A stretch of 64,000 nt of DNA from Leifsonia tongyongensis (GTDB lineage Bacteria; Actinomycetota; Actinomycetes; Actinomycetales; Microbacteriaceae). Positions 55,300 through 63,462 of this stretch are shown here, in pieces (positions within the stretch are counted from its first letter, which is position 1; each line of letters begins with the position of its first letter). The stretch lies in assembly GCF_010686705.1 (NCBI RefSeq), contig NZ_JAAGWY010000003.1, forward strand, positions 62,001 to 126,000, read 5' to 3'. The position numbers and the translations under genes were made by a program. The notes below the pieces were generated by a model, which worked only from the letters and a program-made list of their open reading frames with translations, did not search any database and was not told the origin of the DNA.

Positions 55300-56129
55300 A
55301 GCGCGTCCACGATCCGTGCCAGCAGAGCGCTGATCACCGGCTCGGCTTCACGGCCGGCCTCGATGACCTCCTGGTGGCTGAGGGGAGTCTTCTGGATGCC
55401 CGCAGCCAGGTTCGTGACCAGTGACATTCCGAGGATCTCCATTCCCGCCTGCCGCGCGGCGATCGCTTCGAGAGCGGTCGACATTCCGACGATGTGGCCG
55501 CCGATCGTCTTCGCCATCTGCACCTCGGCCGGCGTCTCGTAGTGCGGTCCGCGGAACTGGCAGTAGACGCCCTCGTCGAGCGTCGGGTCGATCGACCGGG
55601 CGAGCTGCCTGAGTCGGGCCGAATACAGGTCGGTGAGGTCGATGAACGTCGCCCCCTCGAGGGGCGAGTCGGCGGTGAGGTTGATGTGGTCGCTGATGAG
55701 GACGGGCGTGCCGGGCTTCCAGTGTTCCTTGATGCCTCCTGCGCCGTTCGTGAGCACCATCGTCGTCGCACCGGTCGCCGCCGCCGTGCGCACACTGTGA
55801 ACGACCCGCCGCACGCCGTGGCCTTCGTAGTAGTGGGTGCGAGCCCCGATCACGAGGGCACGGTTGCCGTTGGGCAGCAGCACCGAGCGCAGCGTACCGA
55901 CATGGCCCACGAGTGCGGGAGCGCCGAAGCCGACGATCTCGGTCGCAGGAATGGTCGCAGTGGTCTCCCCGATGAGATCGGCCGCTCTGCCCCAGCCGCT
56001 GCCGAGCGTGAGTGCGATGTCGTGGCGTGCGACGCCCGTCTTCTCAGCGATCGCTGCGGCGGCATCCCGGGCGACCTCGAACGGGTCGGCAGCAGGGTCA
56101 TCGAGCGGGTTCTTGGTGGTGTCAGACAT
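55296..56129 (-). CDS. Purine-nucleoside phosphorylase (trimeric type)
   Basis: 277 residues, the PNP/MTAP superfamily class I. Phosphate and base sites are visible in LGSGWG (about 42-47), THYYEGHG near 99-106, LTNGAGGIKEHWKPG near 130-144 and the active-site region HYETPAEVQM near 203-212. It phosphorolyses inosine and guanosine to base and ribose 1-phosphate. First gene of a two-gene unit with the phosphopentomutase-like gene; divergent from lpdA. Mycobacterial orthologues are called deoD or punA. Confidence 0.92.
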   Translation of the reverse strand: MSDTTKNPLDDPAADPFEVARDAAAAIAEKTGVARHDIALTLGSGWGRAADLIGETTATIPATEIVGFGAPALVGHVGTLRSVLLPNGNRALVIGARTHYYEGHGVRRVVHSVRTAAATGATTMVLTNGAGGIKEHWKPGTPVLISDHINLTADSPLEGATFIDLTDLYSARLRQLARSIDPTLDEGVYCQFRGPHYETPAEVQMAKTIGGHIVGMSTALEAIAARQAGMEILGMSLVTNLAAGIQKTPLSHQEVIEAGREAEPVISALLARIVDAL

Positions 56130-56215
56130 GGATCCACTCTATTGCGATCCCACTTTCGGGTGCTCGGGCCGTGTGGCGCTCATCGGCGCGGTTTGGCGGG
56201 CATCCCCGGAAGCGA

Positions 56216-56221
56216 GAGAAT
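56216..56221 (+). promoter_or_regulatory. -10 box of lpdA, leaderless start
   Basis: GAGAAT ends 6 nt before the lpdA ATG and no Shine-Dalgarno is present. The match to TANNNT is weaker than elsewhere in the window. Confidence 0.3.
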
Positions 56222-56227
56222 GAGTGC

Positions 56228-57664
56228 ATGTCCTACGAGTTCGAGCGCAAGCAGAGAATCGCCGTACTCGGGGGAGGTCCCGGTGGGTATGAAGCGGCCC
56301 TGGCCGGCGCCCAACTCGGGGCCGTCGTGACCCTCGTCGAACGGGTCGGGGTCGGCGGCTCGGCCGTCATCACCGATGTTGTTCCCTCGAAGACGCTCAT
56401 CGCGACGGCAGAGGCCACCAACGCGATCAGTGAGGCCGCCGACCTGGGTGTGCAGTTCTTCACCCGCGGGGAGTCCGGCAAGCCCGTTCGCCCCGAGATC
56501 GCCGTGAACCTCGCGGCCGTCAACAAGCGGGTCCTCGGTCTCGCGCGCCAGCAGTCGGAGGACATGAAATCCGAGCTCATCCGCGCCGGCGTGCGGATCG
56601 TCACCGGCGAGGGCCGGCTCGACGGTGCCGGCGCCGTGATCGTCTCGACGGCGAAAGGCGACACGGGTACTGATTTCGACCGGATCGAGGCGGACACGAT
56701 CGTGGTCTCGGTCGGCGCGAGCCCGCGCATCCTGCCCTCTGCGCAGCCGGACGGCAAGCGCATCCTCACGTGGACCCAGCTCTACGACCTCCCGCACGTG
56801 CCGGAGCACCTTATCGTCGTCGGCTCCGGTGTGACCGGTGCGGAGTTCGCTTCCGCTTATACGGCACTCGGGTCGAAGGTGACGCTGATCTCCAGCCGCG
56901 ACCAGGTGCTGCCGGGCGAGGATGCCGATGCCGCCCGAGTGATCGAGAACGTCTTCAAGCGCAACGGCATGACGGTCCTCTCGAAGTCGCGTGCAGAATC
57001 GGTCGAGCGCAATGAGGGCGGCGTCGTTGCGACGCTCTCCGACGGTCGGACCGTGCAGGGGAGTCACTGCCTGATGGCTGTCGGCTCGATCCCGAACACG
57101 GCGGGGATCGGCCTCGAGGAGGCGGGCGTGCAGCTGACGGCATCCGGTCACATCCGCGTGAACAGGGTGGCGCGCACGTCCATCCCCAACATCTATGCGG
57201 CGGGCGACTGCGCCGACCTGATGCCTCTCGCATCCGTCGCCTCCATGCAGGGACGTACCGCGGTGTTCCATGCGATGGGCGATGCGGTGAACCCTTTCGA
57301 ACTCCGCAATGTGACGTCCAACATCTTCACCCAACCCGAGATCGCCACCGTCGGCTGGAATCAGAAGCAGATCGAAGAGGGCATCGCCCAGGGTGACATC
57401 TACAAGCTGCCGCTGAGGTCGAACCCGCGGGCAAAGATGCTCGGAATCCGCGACGGATTCGTCAAGCTGTTCGCCCGTACAGGTTCGGGAACCGTCATCG
57501 GCGGTGTCATCGTGGCGCCGCGAGCGAGCGAGCTGATCTTCCCGCTGGCGCTGGCGGTGGAGCACCGCCTGACGGTCGACCAGGTCGCCCGGGCCTTTAC
57601 GGTGTACCCGTCGCTGTCGGGCTCGATCTCCGAGGCCGCGCGCGCAATGCACATCGTCCTGTAG
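56228..57664 (+). CDS. lpdA: LpdA-type NAD(P)H-quinone reductase, lipoamide dehydrogenase homologue
   Basis: 478 residues of the two-dinucleotide-fold flavoprotein family: FAD motif VLGGGPGGYEAALAG (about 13-27), NAD motif VVGSGVTGAEFASAY near 198-212, FAD motif YAAGDCADL near 323-331 and the C-terminal dimerisation domain. The redox disulfide of lipoamide dehydrogenases (CxxxxC after the first motif) is absent; the place reads GVGGSAVITDVVPSKT. This matches mycobacterial LpdA, which reduces quinones rather than lipoamide. It is therefore not an E3 subunit. Start at ATG 56228. Confidence 0.85.
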   Translation: MSYEFERKQRIAVLGGGPGGYEAALAGAQLGAVVTLVERVGVGGSAVITDVVPSKTLIATAEATNAISEAADLGVQFFTRGESGKPVRPEIAVNLAAVNKRVLGLARQQSEDMKSELIRAGVRIVTGEGRLDGAGAVIVSTAKGDTGTDFDRIEADTIVVSVGASPRILPSAQPDGKRILTWTQLYDLPHVPEHLIVVGSGVTGAEFASAYTALGSKVTLISSRDQVLPGEDADAARVIENVFKRNGMTVLSKSRAESVERNEGGVVATLSDGRTVQGSHCLMAVGSIPNTAGIGLEEAGVQLTASGHIRVNRVARTSIPNIYAAGDCADLMPLASVASMQGRTAVFHAMGDAVNPFELRNVTSNIFTQPEIATVGWNQKQIEEGIAQGDIYKLPLRSNPRAKMLGIRDGFVKLFARTGSGTVIGGVIVAPRASELIFPLALAVEHRLTVDQVARAFTVYPSLSGSISEAARAMHIVL

Positions 57665-57715
57665 GGCCGCGCTGCGCGCGTCCCGCCCCCTCAGGCCCGT
57701 CTCCCAGCGCGTCTG

Positions 57716-57821
57716 GTTCATAAAACAGGAGTTCGCGTCAACAGCGTGACGGATGGGGCAGATGTGCGCGCAATCGTGTCTCGTAGGCCACTCCTGTAAC
57801 ACGAACTCCTGTTTTATGAAC
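57716..57821 (-). repeat. Inverted hairpin element, copy 1 (left of nuclease-like gene)
   Basis: A 106-bp element with perfect 20-bp ends (57716-57735 and 57802-57821; arm begins GTTCATAAAACAGGAG) around a 66-nt middle. Read on the minus strand, its first 37 nt match copy 2 at 58781 in 35 positions, including TGTnACAGGAGTGG after the arm. It lies between lpdA and the DUF559-type gene. Confidence 0.85.
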
Positions 57822-57941
57822 GTCACGGTTGTCGCATTGAAGCCGGATTGACTCCTACACAGTTCCTGCTGGTCGTGGTGTTTTCCACAGATTCACGATC
57901 TCGGCTCGCTCAGGCTTCTACACCGGCCGAAGCTGAATCGC

Positions 57942-58805
57942 GTGCGAGAACTTCACGAAACAGTCCGACGCCTCGGTGACGTCGCTACCAGAGCCGAGCT
58001 CCTCAGATTCGGTCACCGTCCGCGAGAGTTGACGAATGCAGTTCGAACTGGCCGCCTTCACCGATTGCGCCGCGGGCACTATGCCACCGCGACTGCCACA
58101 CCGGCTCAGCGGGCCGCGGTCGCCTTGGGGGGCCGGCTCTCTTGTGGGAGCGCGGCATCGACGTACGGTCTCTGGTCGGGTACCGACGCGACCCTGCATA
58201 TCGCAGTGCCGCCGACGGCGTCGCGGCTCGAGACGACCGGTATGGATGCTGTCATCCGTGTTCACTGGCAGGACGACCTCCAGGAATCTGAATCCTGGCG
58301 CGTAAGCCTGGCGGACTGCCTGAGGGGAGTGGTGCGGTGCAACTCTTCGGAGTCGGCCGTCGCCACGCTCGACACGGCGATCACACTCAAGAAGCTCGAG
58401 CGGCGGGCGATCGGCCGGATCTTCGCAGGCGAGCCGATCGCATCGCGCATCATCTCGTCCCGCGCGCGGCCGGGCTCTGACTCAGGCGTGGAATCTCTCG
58501 CCCGGCAGCGGCTGCAGGACCGAGGGCTCGCGGTTGAACAACAGGTCGCCGTTCCAGGCGTCGGACGAGTCGACATGCTGGTCGAGGGGCGGCTCTTCAT
58601 CGAGATCGACGGCTTCGAATTCCACTCGTCGCCGCGCGCCTTCGCACAGGATCGCCGACGCGATGCCGCCTTCGTCCTCGGAGGGCTTCAGCGGCTCCGT
58701 TTCGCGGCTACCGATGTGCTCCATGAGTGGAGCCGAGTCGAGCGCACGGTCCTGGAGGTGCTTGGGCCCACACGCAGCGCGTTCATAAAACAGGAGTTCG
58801 TGTGA
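57942..58805 (+). CDS. DUF559-type nuclease-like protein enclosed by inverted repeats
   Basis: 287 residues. N-terminal winged-helix/AbiEi-like region (about 1-50: LGDVATRAELLRFG, GRLHRLRRGHYA) and C-terminal DUF559/Vsr-like nuclease fold with VGRVDMLVEGRLFIEIDGFEFH near 205-226 (in parts) and DRRRDAAFVLGG near 237-248. Catalytic-type residues Asp, Glu and Asp are in place. The last seven residues (FIKQEFV) and the stop are encoded by the flanking repeat copy 2. Start is GTG 57942 without an obvious Shine-Dalgarno. Related to the gene at 48693. Function unknown. Confidence 0.7.
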   Translation: MRELHETVRRLGDVATRAELLRFGHRPRELTNAVRTGRLHRLRRGHYATATATPAQRAAVALGGRLSCGSAASTYGLWSGTDATLHIAVPPTASRLETTGMDAVIRVHWQDDLQESESWRVSLADCLRGVVRCNSSESAVATLDTAITLKKLERRAIGRIFAGEPIASRIISSRARPGSDSGVESLARQRLQDRGLAVEQQVAVPGVGRVDMLVEGRLFIEIDGFEFHSSPRAFAQDRRRDAAFVLGGLQRLRFAATDVLHEWSRVERTVLEVLGPTRSAFIKQEFV

Positions 58806-58888
58806 CAGGAGTGGACTGGAGCGGCCGAATAGGTGCCGAATGATGCATCAGGTGCCAGGCAAATCACCCGAACTCCTGTTTTATGAAC
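58781..58888 (+). repeat. Inverted hairpin element, copy 2 (right of nuclease-like gene)
   Basis: A 108-bp element with the same perfect 20-bp arms (58781-58800 and 58869-58888) around a 68-nt middle. It is in opposite orientation to copy 1, with the conserved head nearest the gene, and it supplies the gene's last codons and stop (58803-58805). It ends 57 bp before the convergent carboxylase gene. Confidence 0.85.
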
Positions 58889-58944
58889 AGGCGTGCGGAG
58901 GCGGCGCGCGACGGGTTGGGACGGGTCGCGGCGGGGCGGGCGGC

Positions 58945-60708
58945 TCAGCTGATGTTGAGCAGCAGGTGCCCGGATGACACCGTGGCGCCGACCGTCGTGT
59001 TGATCCCGGAGACCGTGCCGTCCTTGTGAGCGGTGAGCGGCTGCTCCATCTTCATCGCCTCGAGCACGAGGACGAGATCGCCTTTGACGACCTGGTCGCC
59101 GTTGTCCACGGCAAGCTTCACCACGGTGGCCTGCATGGGCGCGGTGATCGAGTCGCCGGTGGCGGTGTCGACCGCGTGGGCTCCGCCTCGGCGCCGAGGC
59201 GCCGGCGTGCTGGCGATGTCGGCGCCGGCCGAAGTCAGGAGCCTGCCCGGGAGGCTGACCTCGATGCGCTTGCCTTCGACCTCGACGACGACGCTGTGGC
59301 GCTGCTGGCTCGGCAGGGCCGCACCGAGCGAGCCGCTCCACGGTTCGATCTCGTTCTGGAACTCGGTTTCGATCCAGCGCGTGTAGACCGAGAACGGTTC
59401 GCCGTCCTGCGGTGCGAATGCCGGGTCGCGCACGATGGCGCGATGGAAGGGGAGGACAGTGGGCAGACCCGCGACCTCGAATTCGTCGAGCGCACGACGC
59501 GACCGCTCCAGGGCGTCCTCGCGGGTTGCGCCCGTGACGATCAGCTTGGCGAGGAGGGAGTCGAACGACCCGGAGATCACGTCGCCGGCCTGGACGCCGC
59601 TGTCGACGCGCACGCCGGGTCCGCCGGCGGGCTTGAAGACGTGGATGGGACCAGGGGAGGGGATGAATCCGCGCCCCGCGTCCTCGCCGTTGATGCGGAA
59701 CTCGAAGGAGTGGCCGCGGGCGATCGGGTCGTCGTAGTCGAGCGTGCCCCCTTCGGCCAGGCGGAACTGTTCGCGGACGAGGTCGATCCCGGTGACCTCC
59801 TCGGAGACCGGATGCTCGACCTGCAGCCGCGTGTTCACCTCGAGGAACGACACGGTGCCGTCTTTGCCGATGAGGAATTCGCACGTGCCGGCGCCCAGGT
59901 AGCCCACCTCTTTGAGGATCGCCTTGGATGCGCGGTACAGCTCATCCGTCTGCGCGGCCGTGAGGAACGGTGCGGGTGCCTCTTCGACGAGCTTCTGGTG
60001 GCGGCGCTGCAGCGAGCAGTCGCGGGTGGAGACGACGACGACGTTGCCGTAGGCGTCGGCGAGGCACTGGGTTTCGACATGGCGGGGCTGGTCGAGGTAT
60101 TTCTCGACGAAGCATTCGCCGCGTCCGAAGGCCGCGACGGCTTCGCGGGTGGCCGATTCGAAGAGTTCGGCGACTTCGTCGCGGGTGCGTGCGACCTTGA
60201 GCCCGCGCCCGCCTCCACCGAATGCGGCCTTGATCGCCACGGGGAGTCCGTACTGGTCGACGAAGTCGAGCACCTCGGCTGCGTCGGCCACCGGGTTGAG
60301 CGTGCCCGGCGCGAGCGGAGCGCCCACCTTCTCTGCCACGTGCCGTGCGCTGACCTTGTCGCCGAGCCGTTCGATGGCGTCGGGGGACGGGCCGATCCAG
60401 GTGAGTCCTGCACCGATCACAGCCCGGGCGAAGTCGGCATTCTCGGCGAGGAACCCGTAGCCGGGGTGCACGGCGTCGGCGCCGGAGCGCCGTGCGACGG
60501 AGAGGAGCTTCTCGATGACCAGGTAGGTCTCGGCGCTCGTCGTGCCGTCGAGTGCGTACGATTCGTCCGCCAGCTTGACGTGGAGGGCGTCCCGGTCCTG
60601 GTCCGCGTAGACCGCGACCGAGCCGATTCCGCTGTCCTTCGCGGCGCGGATGACCCGGACGGCGATTTCGCCCCGGTTGGCGATGAGGACCTTGGTTATG
60701 CGTGGCAC
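58945..60708 (-). CDS. accA3: Acyl-CoA carboxylase alpha subunit (biotin carboxylase plus BCCP)
   Basis: 587 residues. Biotin carboxylase at about 1-450: [20 protein letters not shown] (N-terminal fold), the ATP-grasp glycine loop [10 protein letters not shown] near 160-169, and [17 protein letters not shown]-type active site near 287-303. The C-terminal biotin carrier domain has the biotinylated Lys in EAMKMEQPL near 553. It carboxylates biotin for acetyl- or propionyl-CoA carboxylase; the partner beta subunit is outside the window. The GTG start lies 8 nt after TAGGCT with no good Shine-Dalgarno. AccA3-like by layout and by its maf neighbour. Confidence 0.93.
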   Translation of the reverse strand: MPRITKVLIANRGEIAVRVIRAAKDSGIGSVAVYADQDRDALHVKLADESYALDGTTSAETYLVIEKLLSVARRSGADAVHPGYGFLAENADFARAVIGAGLTWIGPSPDAIERLGDKVSARHVAEKVGAPLAPGTLNPVADAAEVLDFVDQYGLPVAIKAAFGGGGRGLKVARTRDEVAELFESATREAVAAFGRGECFVEKYLDQPRHVETQCLADAYGNVVVVSTRDCSLQRRHQKLVEEAPAPFLTAAQTDELYRASKAILKEVGYLGAGTCEFLIGKDGTVSFLEVNTRLQVEHPVSEEVTGIDLVREQFRLAEGGTLDYDDPIARGHSFEFRINGEDAGRGFIPSPGPIHVFKPAGGPGVRVDSGVQAGDVISGSFDSLLAKLIVTGATREDALERSRRALDEFEVAGLPTVLPFHRAIVRDPAFAPQDGEPFSVYTRWIETEFQNEIEPWSGSLGAALPSQQRHSVVVEVEGKRIEVSLPGRLLTSAGADIASTPAPRRRGGAHAVDTATGDSITAPMQATVVKLAVDNGDQVVKGDLVLVLEAMKMEQPLTAHKDGTVSGINTTVGATVSSGHLLLNIS

Positions 60709-60716
60709 AGTTCTCT

Positions 60717-60755
60717 AGCCTATGCCGCCCGGGTGCACCCCTTTTGGGTGAACCC
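60717..60755 (-). promoter_or_regulatory. Promoter of the acyl-CoA carboxylase gene with hairpin/operator
   Basis: TAGGCT (60717-60722, minus strand) is the -10 box, 8 nt from the GTG. Upstream, GGGTGCACCC (60731-60740) and GGGTGAACCC (60746-60755) form an inverted repeat over the -35 region. The repeat could be an operator or the maf terminator. Confidence 0.45.
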
Positions 60756-60787
60756 GACAAAAATGGGATGCTAGAGGGTCGGGAAGC

Positions 60788-61432
60788 CTACAAAGCGCGG
60801 TTCCACAGGGTGGGCCAGCTCACGCCCAGTTCGATGAAGAGTTCCCGCACGGTTGCGAGTGAGAGTCCCACAACGGTGCTCGGGTCGCCGTCGATCCGGG
60901 TGATGAACGGTCCGCCGAGGCTGTCGACGGTGAACGCTCCTGCCACTTCGAGCGGCTCCCCGGTCGCGATGTACGCGTCGATCTCGTCGTCGCTGATGTC
61001 GGAGGCGAACGTCACGGTCGCGACGGCCGTCGCGCCGGTCGCTGCGTTGGTGCGCCCACCCCGGTGGTCGATCAGCCAGTGTCCGGAGTGCAGGCGGCCG
61101 GTGTCGCCGCGCTGGGAATGCCAGCGTGCGCGTGCGACCTCGGGCGTGTGGGGTTTGCCGAAGACCGAGCCGCCGATCTCGAATGCCGAGTCCCCGCCCA
61201 GGATGAACCCGTCGATGGGCTGACCGTCGACCCGTTCGCCGACGACGGCCTCGGCTTTGGCCTGGGCGAGCAGCTGCACCATGGCCGAGGGGCCGAGAGG
61301 CCCGCTGGTCGACTCCGCCCGCGCGACGGTGGCCGGTTCGTCCACCTGGGAGGGGACGACGATCGGCTCGACTCCCGCAGCGCGCAGGAGTGCCAGCCGG
61401 GCGGGGGACGTTGAGGCGAGGTAGAGGCGCAT
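60788..61432 (-). CDS. maf: Maf-family nucleotide pyrophosphatase
   Basis: 214 residues. The N-terminus RLYLASTSPARLALLRAAG is the family signature, followed by GGDSAFEIGGSVFGKP near 75-90 (in parts) and GAFTVDSLGGPFI near 163-175. Maf proteins hydrolyse non-canonical nucleoside triphosphates (dTTP/UTP and modified bases), acting in house-cleaning or division arrest. AGGAAG precedes the ATG. It lies beside the carboxylase gene as in other actinobacteria and is divergent from the methyltransferase gene. Confidence 0.9.
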   Translation of the reverse strand: MRLYLASTSPARLALLRAAGVEPIVVPSQVDEPATVARAESTSGPLGPSAMVQLLAQAKAEAVVGERVDGQPIDGFILGGDSAFEIGGSVFGKPHTPEVARARWHSQRGDTGRLHSGHWLIDHRGGRTNAATGATAVATVTFASDISDDEIDAYIATGEPLEVAGAFTVDSLGGPFITRIDGDPSTVVGLSLATVRELFIELGVSWPTLWNRAL

Positions 61433-61465
61433 GTCTTCCTTCGTGCGTGGCGTCGCGCGGTGTGC

Positions 61466-61471
61466 GATGCT
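61466..61471 (+). promoter_or_regulatory. -10 box of the methyltransferase gene, leaderless start
   Basis: GATGCT ends 6 nt before the ATG at 61478, and no ribosome-binding site lies between. This supports that ATG over the in-frame one at 61460. Confidence 0.35.
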
Positions 61472-61477
61472 CGACGG

Positions 61478-62755
61478 ATGCCACAGGATGATGTCGAACT
61501 CGAGATTACCAACGTCGCGCACGGTGGCGTCTTCGTCGCCCGCTTCGACGGCCGCGTGGTCTTCGTCCCTGACACGATGCCGGGGGAGCGCATCCGTGCC
61601 CGCATCACCGACACCACCCACGACCGGTTCTGGCGCGCCGAGACCCTCTCCGTGATCGACGCTGCGCCCGAGCGGCAGGCGCACCTGTGGCCGGCGGCGT
61701 CGGTCGAGAAGCCGCCGTCGAAGCGTGCAGGGGGTGCCGAGTTCGGCCACATCCGGCTCGACCACCAGCGCGAACTGAAGCGGCGCGTGATCGTGGACGC
61801 CCTCGCGCGCATGGCGAAGATCGACCGCGACGTCACGGTCGAGCCGGCCGGCGCCGCAGTGGCAGGGGTCGAGCCGGAGTCGCCGGATGGTTCGGGATGG
61901 CGCACACGTGTGCGCCTGCAGGTCGCGCCCGACGGTGCGTTCGGGCCTTTCGCCTCGCGCTCGCACCACGTCGTCGAGGTGGACGATCTTCCGCTGGCCA
62001 CGGAGCGCGTCGCTGAGTCGGCTCCGTTCGGCCAGCGTTTCGCGGGTGCCGAGTCGATCGACGTCGTCGCTACGACCGGCGGTTCGGCACACGTCCTGGT
62101 GAACGACGCTCCCGTGAAAAGGGGTCGGCGTACGATCCGCCCCCGTCACCGCCCGATGCTGGTGCGCGAGCGCGTCGGCGATCGGGAGTTCCAGCTCGAT
62201 GCCCGTGGGTTCTGGCAGGTTCACCGCCTTGCGGCGGCAACGCTGACGGAGGCCGTGCAGTCTGCGGTGGACGAGGCGCTGTTCGACCCGCGCGCGGCCA
62301 ACCTCGACCTGTACGGCGGGGTGGGGCTGCTCGCAGCCGCGATCGGCGATCGCTTCGGCAGCACTGTGCGGATCACGTCGGTGGAGGGTGACGAGACGGC
62401 GACGGATCACGCCGCCGAGAATCTCGCGGAGTGGATCGGCGCGAACGCCGTCACCGAGCGCGTCGAACGGTTCGTCACGGGCCTCGCCGCTGAGGCGTCC
62501 CCCGCAGAGCGCTCACGGTTCCGCGCCGCAACGGTCATCCTCGATCCTCCGCGCTCGGGTGCGGGCAGGGCGGTCGTCGACGCGATCGCCGAGCTCTCCC
62601 CGGCGCAGGTCGTGTACGTCGCCTGCGACCCGATCGCACTGGCGCGCGATCTCGCGACGTTCGCCGGTCACGGCTACGAACTCGGCTCCCTGAGAGCGTT
62701 CGACCTGTTCCCGAACACGCACCACGTCGAGGCGGTGGCGATGTTGTCCAGGTGA
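61478..62755 (+). CDS. TrmA/RumA-type RNA (uracil-5-)-methyltransferase
   Basis: 425 residues. An N-terminal TRAM-like RNA-binding domain (about 1-60: ITNVAHGGVFVARFDGRVVFVPDTMPGERI, in parts) is followed by a SAM methyltransferase domain with DLYGGVGLLAAAIGDRFG near 276-293, and the catalytic pair DPPRSGAGR (about 357) and VVYVACDPIALARDL near 377-391, where Cys is the nucleophile. No iron-sulfur cysteine cluster is visible. It methylates uridine in tRNA or rRNA; which position cannot be told. Divergent from maf. Confidence 0.88.
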   Translation: MPQDDVELEITNVAHGGVFVARFDGRVVFVPDTMPGERIRARITDTTHDRFWRAETLSVIDAAPERQAHLWPAASVEKPPSKRAGGAEFGHIRLDHQRELKRRVIVDALARMAKIDRDVTVEPAGAAVAGVEPESPDGSGWRTRVRLQVAPDGAFGPFASRSHHVVEVDDLPLATERVAESAPFGQRFAGAESIDVVATTGGSAHVLVNDAPVKRGRRTIRPRHRPMLVRERVGDREFQLDARGFWQVHRLAAATLTEAVQSAVDEALFDPRAANLDLYGGVGLLAAAIGDRFGSTVRITSVEGDETATDHAAENLAEWIGANAVTERVERFVTGLAAEASPAERSRFRAATVILDPPRSGAGRAVVDAIAELSPAQVVYVACDPIALARDLATFAGHGYELGSLRAFDLFPNTHHVEAVAMLSR

Positions 62756-62789
62756 CCGCGCCATCCCGGGCGGCCCCGTGTTACCGCAC

Positions 62790-62795
62790 TACGAT
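62790..62795 (+). promoter_or_regulatory. -10 box of the response regulator gene, leaderless start
   Basis: TACGAT ends 7 nt before the ATG at 62803. This favours that start over the in-frame ATG at 62794, which would overlap the box. Confidence 0.5.
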
Positions 62796-62802
62796 GAACA
62801 TC

Positions 62803-63462
62803 ATGGTGAGGGTGGCAATCGTAGATGATCATGAGTCTGTGCGGCTCGGCTTGAAGGCAGCATGCCAGGAGGCCGGGTACGACGTGGTCCTCACGGCTGC
62901 GACCGTGGACGAATTCGTCGCCGAACTCGGCGACCGCGAGTGCGAGGTGGTCGTACTCGACCTCTCACTGGGCGACGGCTCCCGGGTGACCGACAACGTG
63001 AAGCGGGTTCAGGCGACCGGGGCGGCCGTGCTCGTGCACAGCATCGCGGACCGGGTGGCGAGTGTCCGCGAGGCCCTCGCCGCCGGCGCTGCGGGCGTGA
63101 TCCCGAAATCGTCCCCGACGACGACGGTCATGGCGGCGATCGCCACGGTCGCTAGCGGCGACGTCCTGAACAATCTGGAGTGGGCGACGGCGATCGACGC
63201 CGACAGCGACTTCGCGAAGGCCCAGCTGGGCCGCCGGGAGCGCGATGTGCTGCACCTGTACGCATCCGGGCTTCCCCTCAAGGCGGTCGCCGCCCAGCTC
63301 GGCATCGCCAACTCGACGGCGCGCGAGTACCTCGACCGCATCCGGGTGAAATATGTCGAGGTCGGGCGCCCGGCCCCCACGAAGGTCGACCTGTTGCGAC
63401 GCGCGGTGGAGGACGGCATCCTGCCCGGGCTCGACCCCGATACCGGCAATGAGCGCAACTAA
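62803..63462 (+). CDS. NarL/LuxR-type response regulator
   Basis: 219 residues. The receiver domain (about 1-120) has the acidic pair in IVDDHESVR, the phosphoacceptor in VVVLDLSLGDG (about 53-63) and the conserved Lys in GVIPKSS near 102-108. The C-terminal LuxR-type helix-turn-helix is at about 140-200 (LGRRERDVLHLYASGLPLKAVAAQLGIANSTAREYLDRI, seen in parts). The recognition helix ANSTAREYLDRIR is unusual in having Tyr-Leu-Asp where most have His-Xaa-Xaa. It overlaps the following sensor-like gene by 14 nt, so the two form a two-component pair. Confidence 0.9.
   Translation: MVRVAIVDDHESVRLGLKAACQEAGYDVVLTAATVDEFVAELGDRECEVVVLDLSLGDGSRVTDNVKRVQATGAAVLVHSIADRVASVREALAAGAAGVIPKSSPTTTVMAAIATVASGDVLNNLEWATAIDADSDFAKAQLGRRERDVLHLYASGLPLKAVAAQLGIANSTAREYLDRIRVKYVEVGRPAPTKVDLLRRAVEDGILPGLDPDTGNERN

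Noticed and set aside
56228-57664. Dihydrolipoyl dehydrogenase (E3) annotation
   Set aside because: The redox-active cysteine pair is missing.
56180-57826. Minus-strand open frame starting within the left hairpin element and running through lpdA
   Set aside because: It starts with MTFIKQEFV because the repeat encodes the same peptide as the nuclease-like C-terminus, but the rest is the reverse frame of lpdA.
57716-58888. Classical insertion sequence
   Set aside because: No transposase motif in the enclosed gene and no obvious direct duplication outside the arms; reported instead as a candidate new element.
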